This document shows, one piece after another, positions 36,701-45,426 of a stretch of 64,000 nt of DNA. The position numbers were made by a program, and so were the translations under genes. Position 1 is the stretch's first letter. Each line of letters starts with the position of its first letter. Under the pieces are notes generated by a model. It saw only the letters and a program-made list of their open reading frames with translations, ran no database searches and had not been told where the DNA came from. Origin of the DNA: Catenovulum sp052056295 (GTDB taxonomy: Bacteria > Pseudomonadota > Gammaproteobacteria > Enterobacterales > Alteromonadaceae); the NCBI RefSeq assembly GCF_052056295.1, contig NZ_CP182493.1:248001-312000 (forward strand). Direction: 5' to 3'.

Positions 36701-38585
36701 TACTTGTGTCTAAATCCAACTCATAGTCATCACTGGTCGACATAGCGAAGTCTAAAATCCAATTTACATGACCGTCTAAACAAGTCACCTTATATGGCCT
36801 TTCATCTATCACACGCAAACCAAAGTTTTCCAACATAGGCAATACGTCAGATAGATGTATTGGCTTGTCACGATGGAATAGTTTTAATCTGACTAGATGT
36901 TTTTCATCTGCATCTTCTTGCGGTCGATATAACAACATTCCAAGCGTATTGTTCTGATTTAAACTTTCTAGCTTTTCGATATCAACTAACGCTGTATTGG
37001 GTAATTCGTTATCTTTGTAACTTCGGGTAAAAGCCTGTTCGTATTTACGTGCTAGTGCTCGGCCCTTTTCTTCGCCATATAGCGACAATAAACTGCGTTC
37101 TAATTTATCTTCCCAAGACTTAGTTAATTCAATCATATTTGTTTGCAACTGGTGTTCGTTAATATCAAAGTTATTATTTGCGACTCTAACCATATAGTGG
37201 GTGCGCGCTAAGGTCGACTCAGATAAATAGGTATTAAATTCAACTTCTCGATTAGACGACAAATAATTTTGAAATAACTTTTGTGTCGACTTTCTAAGTT
37301 GGGTGGTATATCTGTCACGTGGCACAAATGCCATGCAGGAAAAGTAGCGTCCGTAGATATCTTTTCGAACAAATAATCTAGACATGCCTCGCTCTTGCAT
37401 TTGCATAATGCCAAGCGCGATATTAGAAATTTCCTGCTCTTTCGCATGCAATATTTCTTCTCTAGGGTAAGTTTCCAAAATATTGTGGATGGCTTTATAA
37501 GAATGTGTGCCTTTAGCAAAACCGGTATTTTCAATGACTCGACAGACTTTGTCTTTGATTAACGGAATATCAAAAACACTGTCGTTGTAAAAATCCGATG
37601 AAAATAAGCCAATAAACCTATGTTCACCCGCGACTTGTCCTTTTTTATCAAAAATTTTAATTCCGACATAATCCATGTAGGCAGGTCTGTGCACTTGGGA
37701 TTTACGGTTTGTTTTTGTCAGTACCATTAAGTCATGTGTAAGTGCTTGTGTTTTGGCTGAAGTTGGCACCTGTGATAACAAACGAACATCCTTACCACTA
37801 CTGTTTTTCATCAAACCTAAACTGCTGTCATTGAGCCGAGCTAAACTATGATCGCCTTTTACCGCATCAAGTTTGTATTGGCGGTAGCCCATGAAAGTAT
37901 ATTTGCCATCAGCCATCCAAGACAAAAACGCCTTAGCTTCGTCGATTTGATGTTTAGCAACTTGTTTAGGGAGATTTTTTAACTCGTCGATAATTTGCAA
38001 ACATTTATCCTGCATTGTTTGCCAATCAGACACGGTTAAATTAACTTGAGTTAACACATCGCTAATACTTTGCTCAATAACTTCTAGACGTTGTTTGTCT
38101 GACTGCCTATCAATTTCGATTAAAAATACCGTGCGTCGATTATCACCAGCCGCCTGTTGACTTGTATCAACTGATGTCACTAAACCAGCGTCATCCGTTT
38201 CAAAACTGATACTTTGATATAACAACCAGTGTGCAGCTATGCCAAGACGGTTTAAGGCCATACGTACTGAGCCAACTAAAAAAGGCTGGTCGTCTGAGAC
38301 AATTTCAACCACTGTATGATTGCTTTGCCAGCCATGTTGGGATAATTCAGGATTAAACACTCGAATGCCGGGTACAGTTTGCATATTGGCGTTAAATGTA
38401 TGCCATAAACTTAAAACCGCACCATATAAGTCACTGTCATTACGGTTGATTAGATCTTCAGGTGCTATATCACGATAAATTAGCCGAGCAAAAGTACGCA
38501 CGACATCGGCTTGTTCTGCTGGAATTTTGGCTTGAATGAGTTGTTCTACTTGGTCTAATAAGACTGATTGTTTTTTATTCGACAT
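33756..38585 (-). CDS. NAD-specific glutamate dehydrogenase, large (180-kDa) type
   Basis: The 1609-aa protein belongs to the very large NAD-GDH class known from Pseudomonas, Psychrobacter and Streptomyces. It deaminates glutamate to 2-oxoglutarate and ammonia, a catabolic reaction. The N-terminal half carries regulatory ACT-like regions. The catalytic core is in the second half: LRGGKVARGGLRWSDRREDF, VPVGAKGGFV, GVKVDTDFIDNVGGVDCSDKE. The start ATG lies only 6 nt beyond a T-run belonging to the serB terminator, so expression may depend on read-through. No gene is seen between it and pyrD (75 bp). Confidence 0.94.
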   Translation of the reverse strand: MSNKKQSVLLDQVEQLIQAKIPAEQADVVRTFARLIYRDIAPEDLINRNDSDLYGAVLSLWHTFNANMQTVPGIRVFNPELSQHGWQSNHTVVEIVSDDQPFLVGSVRMALNRLGIAAHWLLYQSISFETDDAGLVTSVDTSQQAAGDNRRTVFLIEIDRQSDKQRLEVIEQSISDVLTQVNLTVSDWQTMQDKCLQIIDELKNLPKQVAKHQIDEAKAFLSWMADGKYTFMGYRQYKLDAVKGDHSLARLNDSSLGLMKNSSGKDVRLLSQVPTSAKTQALTHDLMVLTKTNRKSQVHRPAYMDYVGIKIFDKKGQVAGEHRFIGLFSSDFYNDSVFDIPLIKDKVCRVIENTGFAKGTHSYKAIHNILETYPREEILHAKEQEISNIALGIMQMQERGMSRLFVRKDIYGRYFSCMAFVPRDRYTTQLRKSTQKLFQNYLSSNREVEFNTYLSESTLARTHYMVRVANNNFDINEHQLQTNMIELTKSWEDKLERSLLSLYGEEKGRALARKYEQAFTRSYKDNELPNTALVDIEKLESLNQNNTLGMLLYRPQEDADEKHLVRLKLFHRDKPIHLSDVLPMLENFGLRVIDERPYKVTCLDGHVNWILDFAMSTSDDYELDLDTSRDNFQNAFTNVWFNQLEDDGFNRLVLQAEMSGREVAILRCYAKYMRQIGSSFSQSYIENALATYPELAGMLVDLFHLRFNPESNFSKDDQTALTIRIEQALEEVVNLDDDRIIRRFVDMMMATLRTNYYQQGELGLKDYISIKLVPKKIPEIPKPVPAYEIFVYSPDIEGVHLRGGKVARGGLRWSDRREDFRTEVLGLVKAQQVKNTVIVPVGAKGGFVCKRNIKPTDRAAFLAEGKRCYQIFIRGLLDITDNILQNEVIPPKSVYRHDEDDPYLVVAADKGTATFSDIANAISEEYGFWLGDAFASGGSVGYDHKKMGITARGAWESVKRHFREVGINCQTTDFTCVAVGDMAGDVFGNGMLLSEHTQLQAAFNHMHIFIDPTPDAKTTYAERKRLFDAVQGWGEYDTSLISKGGGIFLRSAKSIKLSAEMKKMLGTTADALAPNELLQLILQMPADLFWNGGIGTYIKASNETHADVGDRANDAVRINGKQVKFKIIGEGGNLGCTQLGRIEAAKRGVKVDTDFIDNVGGVDCSDKEVNIKILLNSLVQNGELTLKQRNKLLYDMTDDVAKIVLKDCYRQTHSLSITEYKIKSSLKEQIRFLHALEKEGYLDRELEFLPSDDELAERQAAGHGLTRPELSVLIAYAKMVLKHKLNIGDITDNSHIGKLLVNYFPKALQSKYKAAMQNHPLRSEIIATEITNQIVNDMGMNFVHRMGEETGAPVGEIAICYTVAREIFGLGDIWAQIEAWDNKVSAHIQSDVLYQLRRTIRRTTRWFLRHRNKNIGIEKTIEKYRPVFVELSENLDKYLVESELESLAASAKKLTEAGVDADFAKKISYISTLFSVMDIAEVVEESARPVELVASVYYKLGAQMDLHWFLEQINKQPVANHWQALARAAYREELDWQQRSISSVVLRGCSEQCTADDMLNDWNERYADILARWKHMLADFRATQSHEFAKFSVVLRELMLLSHHCDTMQ

Positions 38586-38589
38586 AAAA

Positions 38590-38638
38590 AAGCCGCCTTT
38601 GACTTATTCTATTTTAGATAAGATTAGCTAAGCGGCTT
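38590..38638 (-). terminator. serB terminator running into the GDH start
   Basis: Read on the minus strand, AAGCCGC (38638-38632) pairs with GCGGCTT (38596-38590) across a 35-nt loop, and six T follow immediately before the GDH ATG. The 3' arm abuts the likely GDH Shine-Dalgarno AAAGG (38600-38597). It could stop serB transcription or modulate GDH translation. Confidence 0.6.
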
Positions 38639-38655
38639 GAATTATTAAAGTTTTT

Positions 38656-39687
38656 TTAACTAATTAAGTACAAAAGTGCGTCTAAACCATGATTATTAAT
38701 CGCAACATCTGCTTTTTGTTGAACTATAGGTTTAGCTTCAAACGCAATACCAAGCGCCGCAGCTGCCATCATAGTTAAGTCATTGGCACCATCACCCATA
38801 GCAATTGTTTGTTGATGTGGGATAGAAAATTGTTCAGCCAACGACAATAAAGTTTCAGCTTTGACTTGTGCATCAACAATGCGGCCGTCAACCTCACCTA
38901 ACAAGACACCATCGGCAATTTTTAACGTGTTTGCCACTGCCGCATCTAAACCTAAATCATTTTTAAGTTTGTCAGCAAAATAAGTAAAACCACCAGAAGC
39001 AATAGCCACTTTCCAATTGTTTTGTTTTAACACCTTGATTAAACGCAATAAACCATGCATTAAAGGTAAGTTATTGGCAACAGTATCTAAAACGTCTACC
39101 GGACAGTTTTTTAAAGTAGCAACACGTCCACGCAAACTTTCAGCAAAATCTAATTTGCCTTGCATGGCTAATTCAGTCACTTTTGCCACTTCTTCACCAA
39201 CACCTGCCAATTTGGCAATTTCATCAATACATTCAATTTTAATTGTGGTTGAATCCATATCCATCAGTACTAAACCAGGCTGTTGAATTTGTGGGCGCTG
39301 TGCAGCAAACCAAATCTCAATATTAGACTCAGCCGCAAAATCTACCAATTGGGCTTTTTGTTGTTCGCTAATTTCTGCAGATAAAGACCATGCTAAGCCG
39401 ATGCCTTGTTCGCCGTCATGCACTGAAATTACACGTAACAGAGCAGAAGCAGTTTGCTCTGCAACTATCTGGCTGATAGCTTCAATTTGGATTGCATTAA
39501 TGTTGTCGGCAAAAGCAATCAATTCAGCCTTATTTTGATGACCAACATAGGCTTGTATTTGGTATTTATTTACCTCAGCTAGATCAATTACCACTTGCTG
39601 GTTAGCAGCGATATTTAATGACTGAATTAAAGTTTTGTTTAGCATTAGGTTTGCAGCAGGCTCTGCAAAAGTTTGAAAATTTTCCAC
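38656..39687 (-). CDS. serB: Phosphoserine phosphatase SerB
   Basis: SerB does the last step of serine synthesis, hydrolysing phosphoserine. The 343-aa HAD-superfamily protein has the nucleophile motif VLMDMDSTTIKIECIDE (about residue 142), motif II Ser in ASGGFTYF and motif III GDGANDLTMM. The N-terminal 130 residues form the regulatory extension normal for gammaproteobacterial SerB. The start is GTG 39687. It is divergent from the smp-like gene, the same arrangement as E. coli. Confidence 0.95.
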   Translation of the reverse strand: MENFQTFAEPAANLMLNKTLIQSLNIAANQQVVIDLAEVNKYQIQAYVGHQNKAELIAFADNINAIQIEAISQIVAEQTASALLRVISVHDGEQGIGLAWSLSAEISEQQKAQLVDFAAESNIEIWFAAQRPQIQQPGLVLMDMDSTTIKIECIDEIAKLAGVGEEVAKVTELAMQGKLDFAESLRGRVATLKNCPVDVLDTVANNLPLMHGLLRLIKVLKQNNWKVAIASGGFTYFADKLKNDLGLDAAVANTLKIADGVLLGEVDGRIVDAQVKAETLLSLAEQFSIPHQQTIAMGDGANDLTMMAAAALGIAFEAKPIVQQKADVAINNHGLDALLYLIS

Positions 39688-39788
39688 GCCTATACTCTAT
39701 TTAAAAATTTTATCGCTAATTGTACTGAATAATCCGTTGGATTCATATAACCTATAGCTATATACAAAAACCAGTTAACGAGTGATAT

Positions 39789-40370
39789 TTGGTGTCTAGA
39801 CGTTATGCAGCAGCGACTGCCAGCCCAAAACGCTGGGTAGCTCGCAAAATTATCCAAGCTATGTTAGGTGCAACATTAATTGTTATTGCATCTGTTGTCT
39901 GGGTGCAGCATCAACAAGAACAAAGAGCACAAATGCGTCAGATACATTATCAGACGGGTTATGCGTATGCGACAACCTTTGCCGCCCAACTCAATTTAGA
40001 TAATTTGGCTGACAGTGCCAATCAAATTTTAAACTTCGAGCAAAAACCAGCTTGGTTACACAATATTAGTTTGCACGACACTCAAGGCCGGATGATATTT
40101 GACCAATCAAATGATGATATTTTAATGCAATCTGGTGTATTGGAAGTTGATGGGATTAAACTCTTACCAATTGTTATTGAACTAAAACAGCAGCATAAAA
40201 TAGCTGGTTATCTGCGTGCATCAATAAACTTAAGTCAGATGCAGCAAGCGCATGACGAGATAGTATTATCCAACAGTTCAAACAGCCGCTTGGTGTTCTT
40301 TTTAATTGCTGCTGCGGGTTTATTTGTTAGTAGAACTTTTTATAAAAGCACTGTGCAAAATAGTGAGTAA
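39789..40370 (+). CDS. smp: Membrane-anchored periplasmic protein of the Smp/YtjB (AhpA) family
   Basis: A 193-aa protein with an N-terminal hydrophobic segment (about 26-42), a periplasmic domain with HQQEQRAQMRQIHYQTGY and SLHDTQGRMIFDQS, and a second hydrophobic stretch at the C-terminus (FFLIAAAGLFV). Family and position divergent from serB match E. coli ytjB (smp). The start is TTG 39789 or GTG 39792, both within reach of a GAG site; I keep the longer. The role is unknown, possibly envelope-related. Confidence 0.78.
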   Translation: MVSRRYAAATASPKRWVARKIIQAMLGATLIVIASVVWVQHQQEQRAQMRQIHYQTGYAYATTFAAQLNLDNLADSANQILNFEQKPAWLHNISLHDTQGRMIFDQSNDDILMQSGVLEVDGIKLLPIVIELKQQHKIAGYLRASINLSQMQQAHDEIVLSNSSNSRLVFFLIAAAGLFVSRTFYKSTVQNSE

Positions 40371-40375
40371 AGATT

Positions 40376-41104
40376 CTAAGATAGGTCGTTAATCGCACAA
40401 ACTAAACAATTATCTCCAGCAATATTAAACTGAACATCCCAATTCACCAGTTTAACACCATAGGTTTTGTTATCCTCTTTGCCTTGTTTATATACAGGCC
40501 GTGGATCTTGCGCCAATACTTGGCAAACGAATTGTTTAAAACCCGTGTATTGCAGCTCACATATTTTGAGCTTACCCGCTAAATCCTCAGCAAACACGAC
40601 TTTCAGCTTGCTTATTGGAGCATCTGTAGCAAACTGGCTACTTGCTTGTTGGATAACATCTGCATACGGAATATAAGGTTTAATATCTATGATTGGCGTG
40701 CCATCAACTAAATCTAATCCTTGAATGTGCAGGCGCAATTTGCCGTTGGGGAGTTTTTCGACTTTATCAAATGTTACAGATGACAAACCAACAGGATTTG
40801 GCCTAAAAGTCGAGCGAGTTGCTAAGACACCCATTTTTTTATTTCCGCCTAAACGCTGTGGCCGTACTTTGGCTTTCCACCCTTGTGCCGCGGTTTGATG
40901 GAAAATAAACACCAGCCATAAATGACTATAGGCCTCAATGCCTTCTAGCATATCTATATCACTGAAATCAGGTAAAAACTCAATGTAACCTTTAGCTAGC
41001 TTAACTAAATTGGCTTGGCGTGGAATGGAAAATTTTTCTTTATAGGGAGAAGATACATGACCAATGATTTGCATTGGCCATGTAGTTTGATTATTTGGCT
41101 TCAT
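40376..41104 (-). CDS. trmO: tRNA m6t6A37 methyltransferase TrmO (TsaA/YaeB)
   Basis: TrmO methylates N6 of threonylcarbamoyladenosine-37 in certain tRNAs using SAM. The 242-aa protein has the family blocks IGHVSSPYKEKFSIPRQ, the GIEAYSHLWLVFIFH segment, the TRSTFRPNPVGLSSV SAM-binding loop, and DGTPIIDIKPYIPYAD. It overlaps the 3' end of bamB by 14 nt. In many relatives der follows bamB, which is not the case here. Confidence 0.93.
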   Translation of the reverse strand: MKPNNQTTWPMQIIGHVSSPYKEKFSIPRQANLVKLAKGYIEFLPDFSDIDMLEGIEAYSHLWLVFIFHQTAAQGWKAKVRPQRLGGNKKMGVLATRSTFRPNPVGLSSVTFDKVEKLPNGKLRLHIQGLDLVDGTPIIDIKPYIPYADVIQQASSQFATDAPISKLKVVFAEDLAGKLKICELQYTGFKQFVCQVLAQDPRPVYKQGKEDNKTYGVKLVNWDVQFNIAGDNCLVCAINDLS

Positions 41105-42302
41105 CTTGATTTATGCGCAGTGCATAAACTTTGCCTTCACGCGTTTGAATGTATGCGATGTTATCAACAATTTCAGCTTGTGCTAACAAAGCTTCCGAGC
41201 TCAATTGTGTTGAATATTTTATCTCTCCGGAATTGACGTCCAAGAAATAAACATAACCTTCAAAATCGCCAACAATCACATATCCATCTAAAACAGCTGC
41301 GGCTGTAACACGACGATTTCTAAGTTTAGTATTCGCCCATTTTTCAACACCGTTACGACTATCAACTGCGTAAATTACACTGTGATCATCACTAATAATT
41401 AATGAACCAGCATATAAATACATGTTCTGATAACCACGGTACTCTCGCTTCCATGCCAAACGTGCGTTACGAATATCCACCATGCTCAAAGAGCCACCAG
41501 CAGACAAAGCATATAGGTTAAAACCAGAGATAATTGGCGTTGCGTCAATATCTACAATACGCGCAAGTTCGGTTGCACCTTGAGCTTTCGCAATAGGTAA
41601 ATCCCAAGCTAGCTGACCATTTTTAGCATTGTAAGTAATGATTTTTCCGCCAGCACTGCCAACAAAAACACCACCTTGGGTATAAGCTGGTGAAGACACG
41701 CCACGTAAAGTTAAAGAAGGTACATCTGATACAGATGTCCATAATACCTCACCGTTTTGCGCATCTATCGCAGCGGTTTTGCCAGAGCCTAAATTAACGA
41801 TAACTTTACCATCTTCAGCTATGGCTGGAGCCAACACCTCACCTTCAACTTCAGCACGCCATTTTTCTTCGCCCGTTTTTTCATCAAGCGCAATAATTTG
41901 GCCGTTTTCAGTGCCTACGTATAAATGTTCATACGAAGCCACCATGCCAGAAATTCGAACTGCAGGTGTAGAATTAATACCAATCCAATTTAACCAACTG
42001 CCGTCAAGTTTACGTACGTCAACTTGCCAAATTTGATCACCGTTTTTGCTATCAAAAGCAACAACTTCTCCCTGCCTATCAGCGACGAATAACTTGTCGT
42101 AACCGTATGCTGGTTTTAGTCTTGAATAATATCCTTTAACACCATCGCCAACACTGTCATCCCAAACTTTTTTAACCGAAATCTGGTTGTTAATTTCAGG
42201 ACGTGGTGCTGGTTGAGTGTCAGGGTTATCGTCGTTAGACGCACAACCGACCAACAAAGACAGCAATAACGCGACCTTGGTTAAGGCTTTAGTATTGATC
42301 AT
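41091..42302 (-). CDS. bamB: Outer-membrane assembly lipoprotein BamB
   Basis: BamB is an outer-membrane lipoprotein partner of BamA in beta-barrel insertion. The 403-aa protein has a lipobox LLVGC (Cys about residue 20) and an eight-bladed PQQ-type propeller. Repeat blocks of the kind VVAFDSKNGDQIWQV, IIALDEKTGEEKWRAEV and IYAVDSRNGVEKWANT are visible. It follows yfgM with a 1-nt overlap and precedes trmO. Confidence 0.95.
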   Translation of the reverse strand: MINTKALTKVALLLSLLVGCASNDDNPDTQPAPRPEINNQISVKKVWDDSVGDGVKGYYSRLKPAYGYDKLFVADRQGEVVAFDSKNGDQIWQVDVRKLDGSWLNWIGINSTPAVRISGMVASYEHLYVGTENGQIIALDEKTGEEKWRAEVEGEVLAPAIAEDGKVIVNLGSGKTAAIDAQNGEVLWTSVSDVPSLTLRGVSSPAYTQGGVFVGSAGGKIITYNAKNGQLAWDLPIAKAQGATELARIVDIDATPIISGFNLYALSAGGSLSMVDIRNARLAWKREYRGYQNMYLYAGSLIISDDHSVIYAVDSRNGVEKWANTKLRNRRVTAAAVLDGYVIVGDFEGYVYFLDVNSGEIKYSTQLSSEALLAQAEIVDNIAYIQTREGKVYALRINQDEAK

Positions 42303-42931
42303 TACAATGCAACCGTACCATTATCCGTAGCTAAATTGTCTAACTTCATTTTAAGGCCAGGATTACCTGTTAAACCATCATTATCAGCAGCCAATTGGTA
42401 TTGCTCACGAGCTTGTTCGATACGGCCTGCTTGGTAATCAATATCGCCTTTTAGCTCAGCAAACTGTGCAGTGAAAGCTTCTGTTTTTGAAGCAGTCAAG
42501 GCTTGATATGCTTGTTCAGACTGACCCAAAGCAACTTGCACACGCGCTAAACGCAATGTTGCTAAATCAACCACGGCTTGATCTTTACTATTAGCAACAA
42601 CCCACTTTAGTTGCTCAGCAGCTTTTTCAAATTGTTTTTCTTCAACAAAAGATTTAGCCAATTTAAATGCCGCTAATACTGCAAAACCTGAATCGCCATT
42701 TTCTTGAATGAACGACTCTGCTTCGGCTTTTACTAAAGTATTGTCTTGTTCAATTTTGGCAAATTTTTGCGACATTGCTTCTTGATCAGCGATTGTTTTG
42801 TCTTGATACCAGTTGTAACCATAGATACCAACTAAGCCTGCAACAAAACCACCAATAAGCGCATTAGCATATTTTGATAAAAACTTTTTAATCGCTTCTT
42901 CTTGTTGTTCTTCAGTTGAATAAATATCCAT
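42302..42931 (-). CDS. yfgM: YfgM family ancillary SecYEG/periplasmic chaperone subunit
   Basis: The 209-aa protein has a short cytoplasmic N-terminus, one membrane helix (about residues 25-42, ALIGGFVAGLVGIYGYNWY) and a periplasmic TPR-like helical domain. In E. coli YfgM binds SecYEG and the PpiD chaperone and affects RcsB signalling. Its place between hisS and bamB is the conserved one. The start lies 10 nt after the hisS stop. Confidence 0.92.
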   Translation of the reverse strand: MDIYSTEEQQEEAIKKFLSKYANALIGGFVAGLVGIYGYNWYQDKTIADQEAMSQKFAKIEQDNTLVKAEAESFIQENGDSGFAVLAAFKLAKSFVEEKQFEKAAEQLKWVVANSKDQAVVDLATLRLARVQVALGQSEQAYQALTASKTEAFTAQFAELKGDIDYQAGRIEQAREQYQLAADNDGLTGNPGLKMKLDNLATDNGTVAL

Positions 42932-42941
42932 TCTTGACCTC

Positions 42942-44216
42942 TTATAGCGCTTTATTTAAATAATCTACAAGCTGCGCTTGTTCTATTGTTGTTTGTTCTT
43001 CACTACTGCGAAGTGGTTTGATTGTTACTTTATTTTCGATAATTTCTTGTTCACCGAATACAAGCGCGATATCAGCACCACTTTTATCCGCTTTTTTAAA
43101 CTGTTTCTTAAAGTTACCACCGCCACAGTTTAATTGAATTCTGCTATCTGGCAAGCTATCACGCAACTGCTCAATCACAGCAGGTGCTTGCAATTCGGCT
43201 TGTTCGCCTAACATAACAACAAATACATCAACCGCTTTGCGTACATCTTTGTCTAAACCTAAAGTTTCAAGCATTAACACTAAACGCTCTAACCCCATTG
43301 CAAAACCAACTGCTGGTGTTGCTTTGCCACCAAGCTGCTCAACTAAACCATCGTAACGGCCACCTGCACACACAGTACCTTGCGCACCTAAGCTATCAGT
43401 TACCCACTCAAATACTGTGTGATTGTAATAATCTAGGCCACGAACCAGTCGAGGATTGATAGTATATTCAATACCGAATGCATCTAAACGGGCACATAAA
43501 CCTTTAAAGTGTGCTTTAGATTCTTCACCAAAATAATCATTTAACACAGGTGCATCTTTTAGTACTGCCTGAATTTCTTGATTTTTAGTGTCTAACACAC
43601 GCAATGGGTTAGTTACCATGCGGCGTTTGCAATCTTCATCCAAAATTGATTCATGTTGTTGCAAAAAGTTCACTAACGCGTCGCGATAATTTGCTCTTTC
43701 TTCGTTAGAGCCTAAAGAATTGAGCTCAAGTTTCACTTTGTCAGCAAGGCCAAACTCACGCCAAAAACGTGCTGTCATAGCAATCACTTCAGCGTCGATA
43801 TCAGGTCCGTTCATACCAAAAGTTTCAACACCAAATTGGTGAAATTGGCGATAACGACCTTTTTGTGGACGTTCATGACGGAACATAGGCCCCATATACC
43901 ACAAGCGCTGAATTTGGTTATACAATAAACCATGTTCGTTACCAGCTCTAACACAGCTAGCTGTACCTTCAGGACGTAAAGTTAAACTGTCACCATTTCT
44001 ATCTTCAAAGGTGTACATTTCTTTTTCAACTATGTCTGTCACTTCACCAATTGAGCGTTTAAATAACTCTGTCATTTCCACAATTGGCATACGAATTTCG
44101 CTATAACCATAACGGCTAACAACATTACGTAAGACATTTTCTACTTTCTGCCAAACTGGCGTTTGCTCCGGCAAACAATCGTTCATACCTCGAATGGCTT
44201 GGATATTTTTTGACAC
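42942..44216 (-). CDS. hisS: Histidyl-tRNA synthetase HisS
   Basis: A 424-aa class II aminoacyl-tRNA synthetase. Motif 2 (RHERPQKGRYRQFHQFGVE) and motif 3 (GFAMGLERLVLML) are clear. The His-specific segments LVRGLDYYNHTVFEW and GGRYDGLV are present, followed by the anticodon-binding C-domain. The start is GTG 44216 with an AGGA site 7 nt upstream. It is the first gene after ispG and leads into yfgM-bamB. Confidence 0.97.
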   Translation of the reverse strand: MSKNIQAIRGMNDCLPEQTPVWQKVENVLRNVVSRYGYSEIRMPIVEMTELFKRSIGEVTDIVEKEMYTFEDRNGDSLTLRPEGTASCVRAGNEHGLLYNQIQRLWYMGPMFRHERPQKGRYRQFHQFGVETFGMNGPDIDAEVIAMTARFWREFGLADKVKLELNSLGSNEERANYRDALVNFLQQHESILDEDCKRRMVTNPLRVLDTKNQEIQAVLKDAPVLNDYFGEESKAHFKGLCARLDAFGIEYTINPRLVRGLDYYNHTVFEWVTDSLGAQGTVCAGGRYDGLVEQLGGKATPAVGFAMGLERLVLMLETLGLDKDVRKAVDVFVVMLGEQAELQAPAVIEQLRDSLPDSRIQLNCGGGNFKKQFKKADKSGADIALVFGEQEIIENKVTIKPLRSSEEQTTIEQAQLVDYLNKAL

Positions 44217-44305
44217 TATGAAATCCTGTGATAAATCGTTTTAATCGCGGCTTGTGTTAGCCAAACCGCGAATTATAGAAAAGTTAACGGCAAAGGTACA
44301 AGTGG

Positions 44306-45424
44306 TTATTCAACTGAATGAATTTCAATACGTTTGCTATCGTCTAATTTGTTGGCTTTTGCCCGAATGTGTTTTTCTAAGGTATCAACAATATTGCTAT
44401 TGTCGATACGCTCTTTTTGTCGTTCGCCGTCTAAATAAAAACCACTTTTGTTTTGTGCACCAGCCAAACCGACATGCGAAACCAAGGCTTCACCAGGGCC
44501 ATTTACCACACAACCGATAACAGAAACTGTCATAGGTGTGGTGATATCTTCTAGACGTTCTTCTAGCGCGTTTACCGTAGAAATTACATCAAATTCTTGA
44601 CGAGAACAGCTTGGGCAAGCAATAAAGTTGATACCGCGCGAGCGAATGCGAAGTGATTTTAAGATATCAAAACCAACTTTAACTTCTTCAACTGGATCAG
44701 CCGCTAGTGAGATACGTAAAGTATCACCTATACCCTCATTTAATAATATACCTAAACCAATTGACGACTTAACCGCACCAGTACGTGCACCACCCGCTTC
44801 AGTGATACCTAAATGTAATGGGTTGTCGATTTGTTTTGACAATAAACGATATGAATCAACCGCTAAAAATACATCCGATGCTTTAACACTAACTTTAAAT
44901 TGGTCAAAGTTAAGTCTGTCTAATATATCAACATGGCGCATGGCTGATTCTAATAATGCTTCTGCGGTTGGTTCTTTGTATTTTTCTTGAATGTCTTTTT
45001 CGAGTGAACCACCGTTTACACCAATACGAATTGGAATATTTTTGTCGCGCGCACAATCAACCACAGCACGAATACGCTGCTCGTTACCTATGTTACCAGG
45101 ATTAATACGCAAACAATCAACGCCGTATTCAGCTACTTTTAATGCGATGCGATAATCAAAATGAATATCTGCAACAATCGGAATATCAACTCGCTGTTTG
45201 ATTAATTTAAATGCTTCTGCTGCATCCATAGTTGGTACAGATACACGAACTAAATCTGCACCTACGTCTTGAATGCGTTTGATTTGTGCAACAGTTGCAT
45301 CAACATCTGTGGTTAAGGTATTCGTCATAGTTTGCACAGCTATTGGTGCATCACCACCAATTGGCACTTTACCAACCCAGATTTTTTTAGTTTGTTTGCG
45401 TTTTATCGGTGTTTCACTAAACAT
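44306..45424 (-). CDS. ispG: 4-hydroxy-3-methylbut-2-enyl diphosphate synthase IspG
   Basis: IspG (GcpE) converts the cyclic diphosphate MEcPP to HMBPP in the MEP isoprenoid pathway, using a [4Fe-4S] cluster. The 372-aa protein has the TIM-barrel N-domain (VADIHFDYRIALKVAEYG, CLRINPGNIG). Cluster ligands are in FIACPSCSRQEFD and CVVNGPGEA. Fe-S dependence fits the neighbouring isc operon. It begins 2 nt after the rodZ stop. Confidence 0.97.
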   Translation of the reverse strand: MFSETPIKRKQTKKIWVGKVPIGGDAPIAVQTMTNTLTTDVDATVAQIKRIQDVGADLVRVSVPTMDAAEAFKLIKQRVDIPIVADIHFDYRIALKVAEYGVDCLRINPGNIGNEQRIRAVVDCARDKNIPIRIGVNGGSLEKDIQEKYKEPTAEALLESAMRHVDILDRLNFDQFKVSVKASDVFLAVDSYRLLSKQIDNPLHLGITEAGGARTGAVKSSIGLGILLNEGIGDTLRISLAADPVEEVKVGFDILKSLRIRSRGINFIACPSCSRQEFDVISTVNALEERLEDITTPMTVSVIGCVVNGPGEALVSHVGLAGAQNKSGFYLDGERQKERIDNSNIVDTLEKHIRAKANKLDDSKRIEIHSVE

Positions 45425-45426
45425 AA

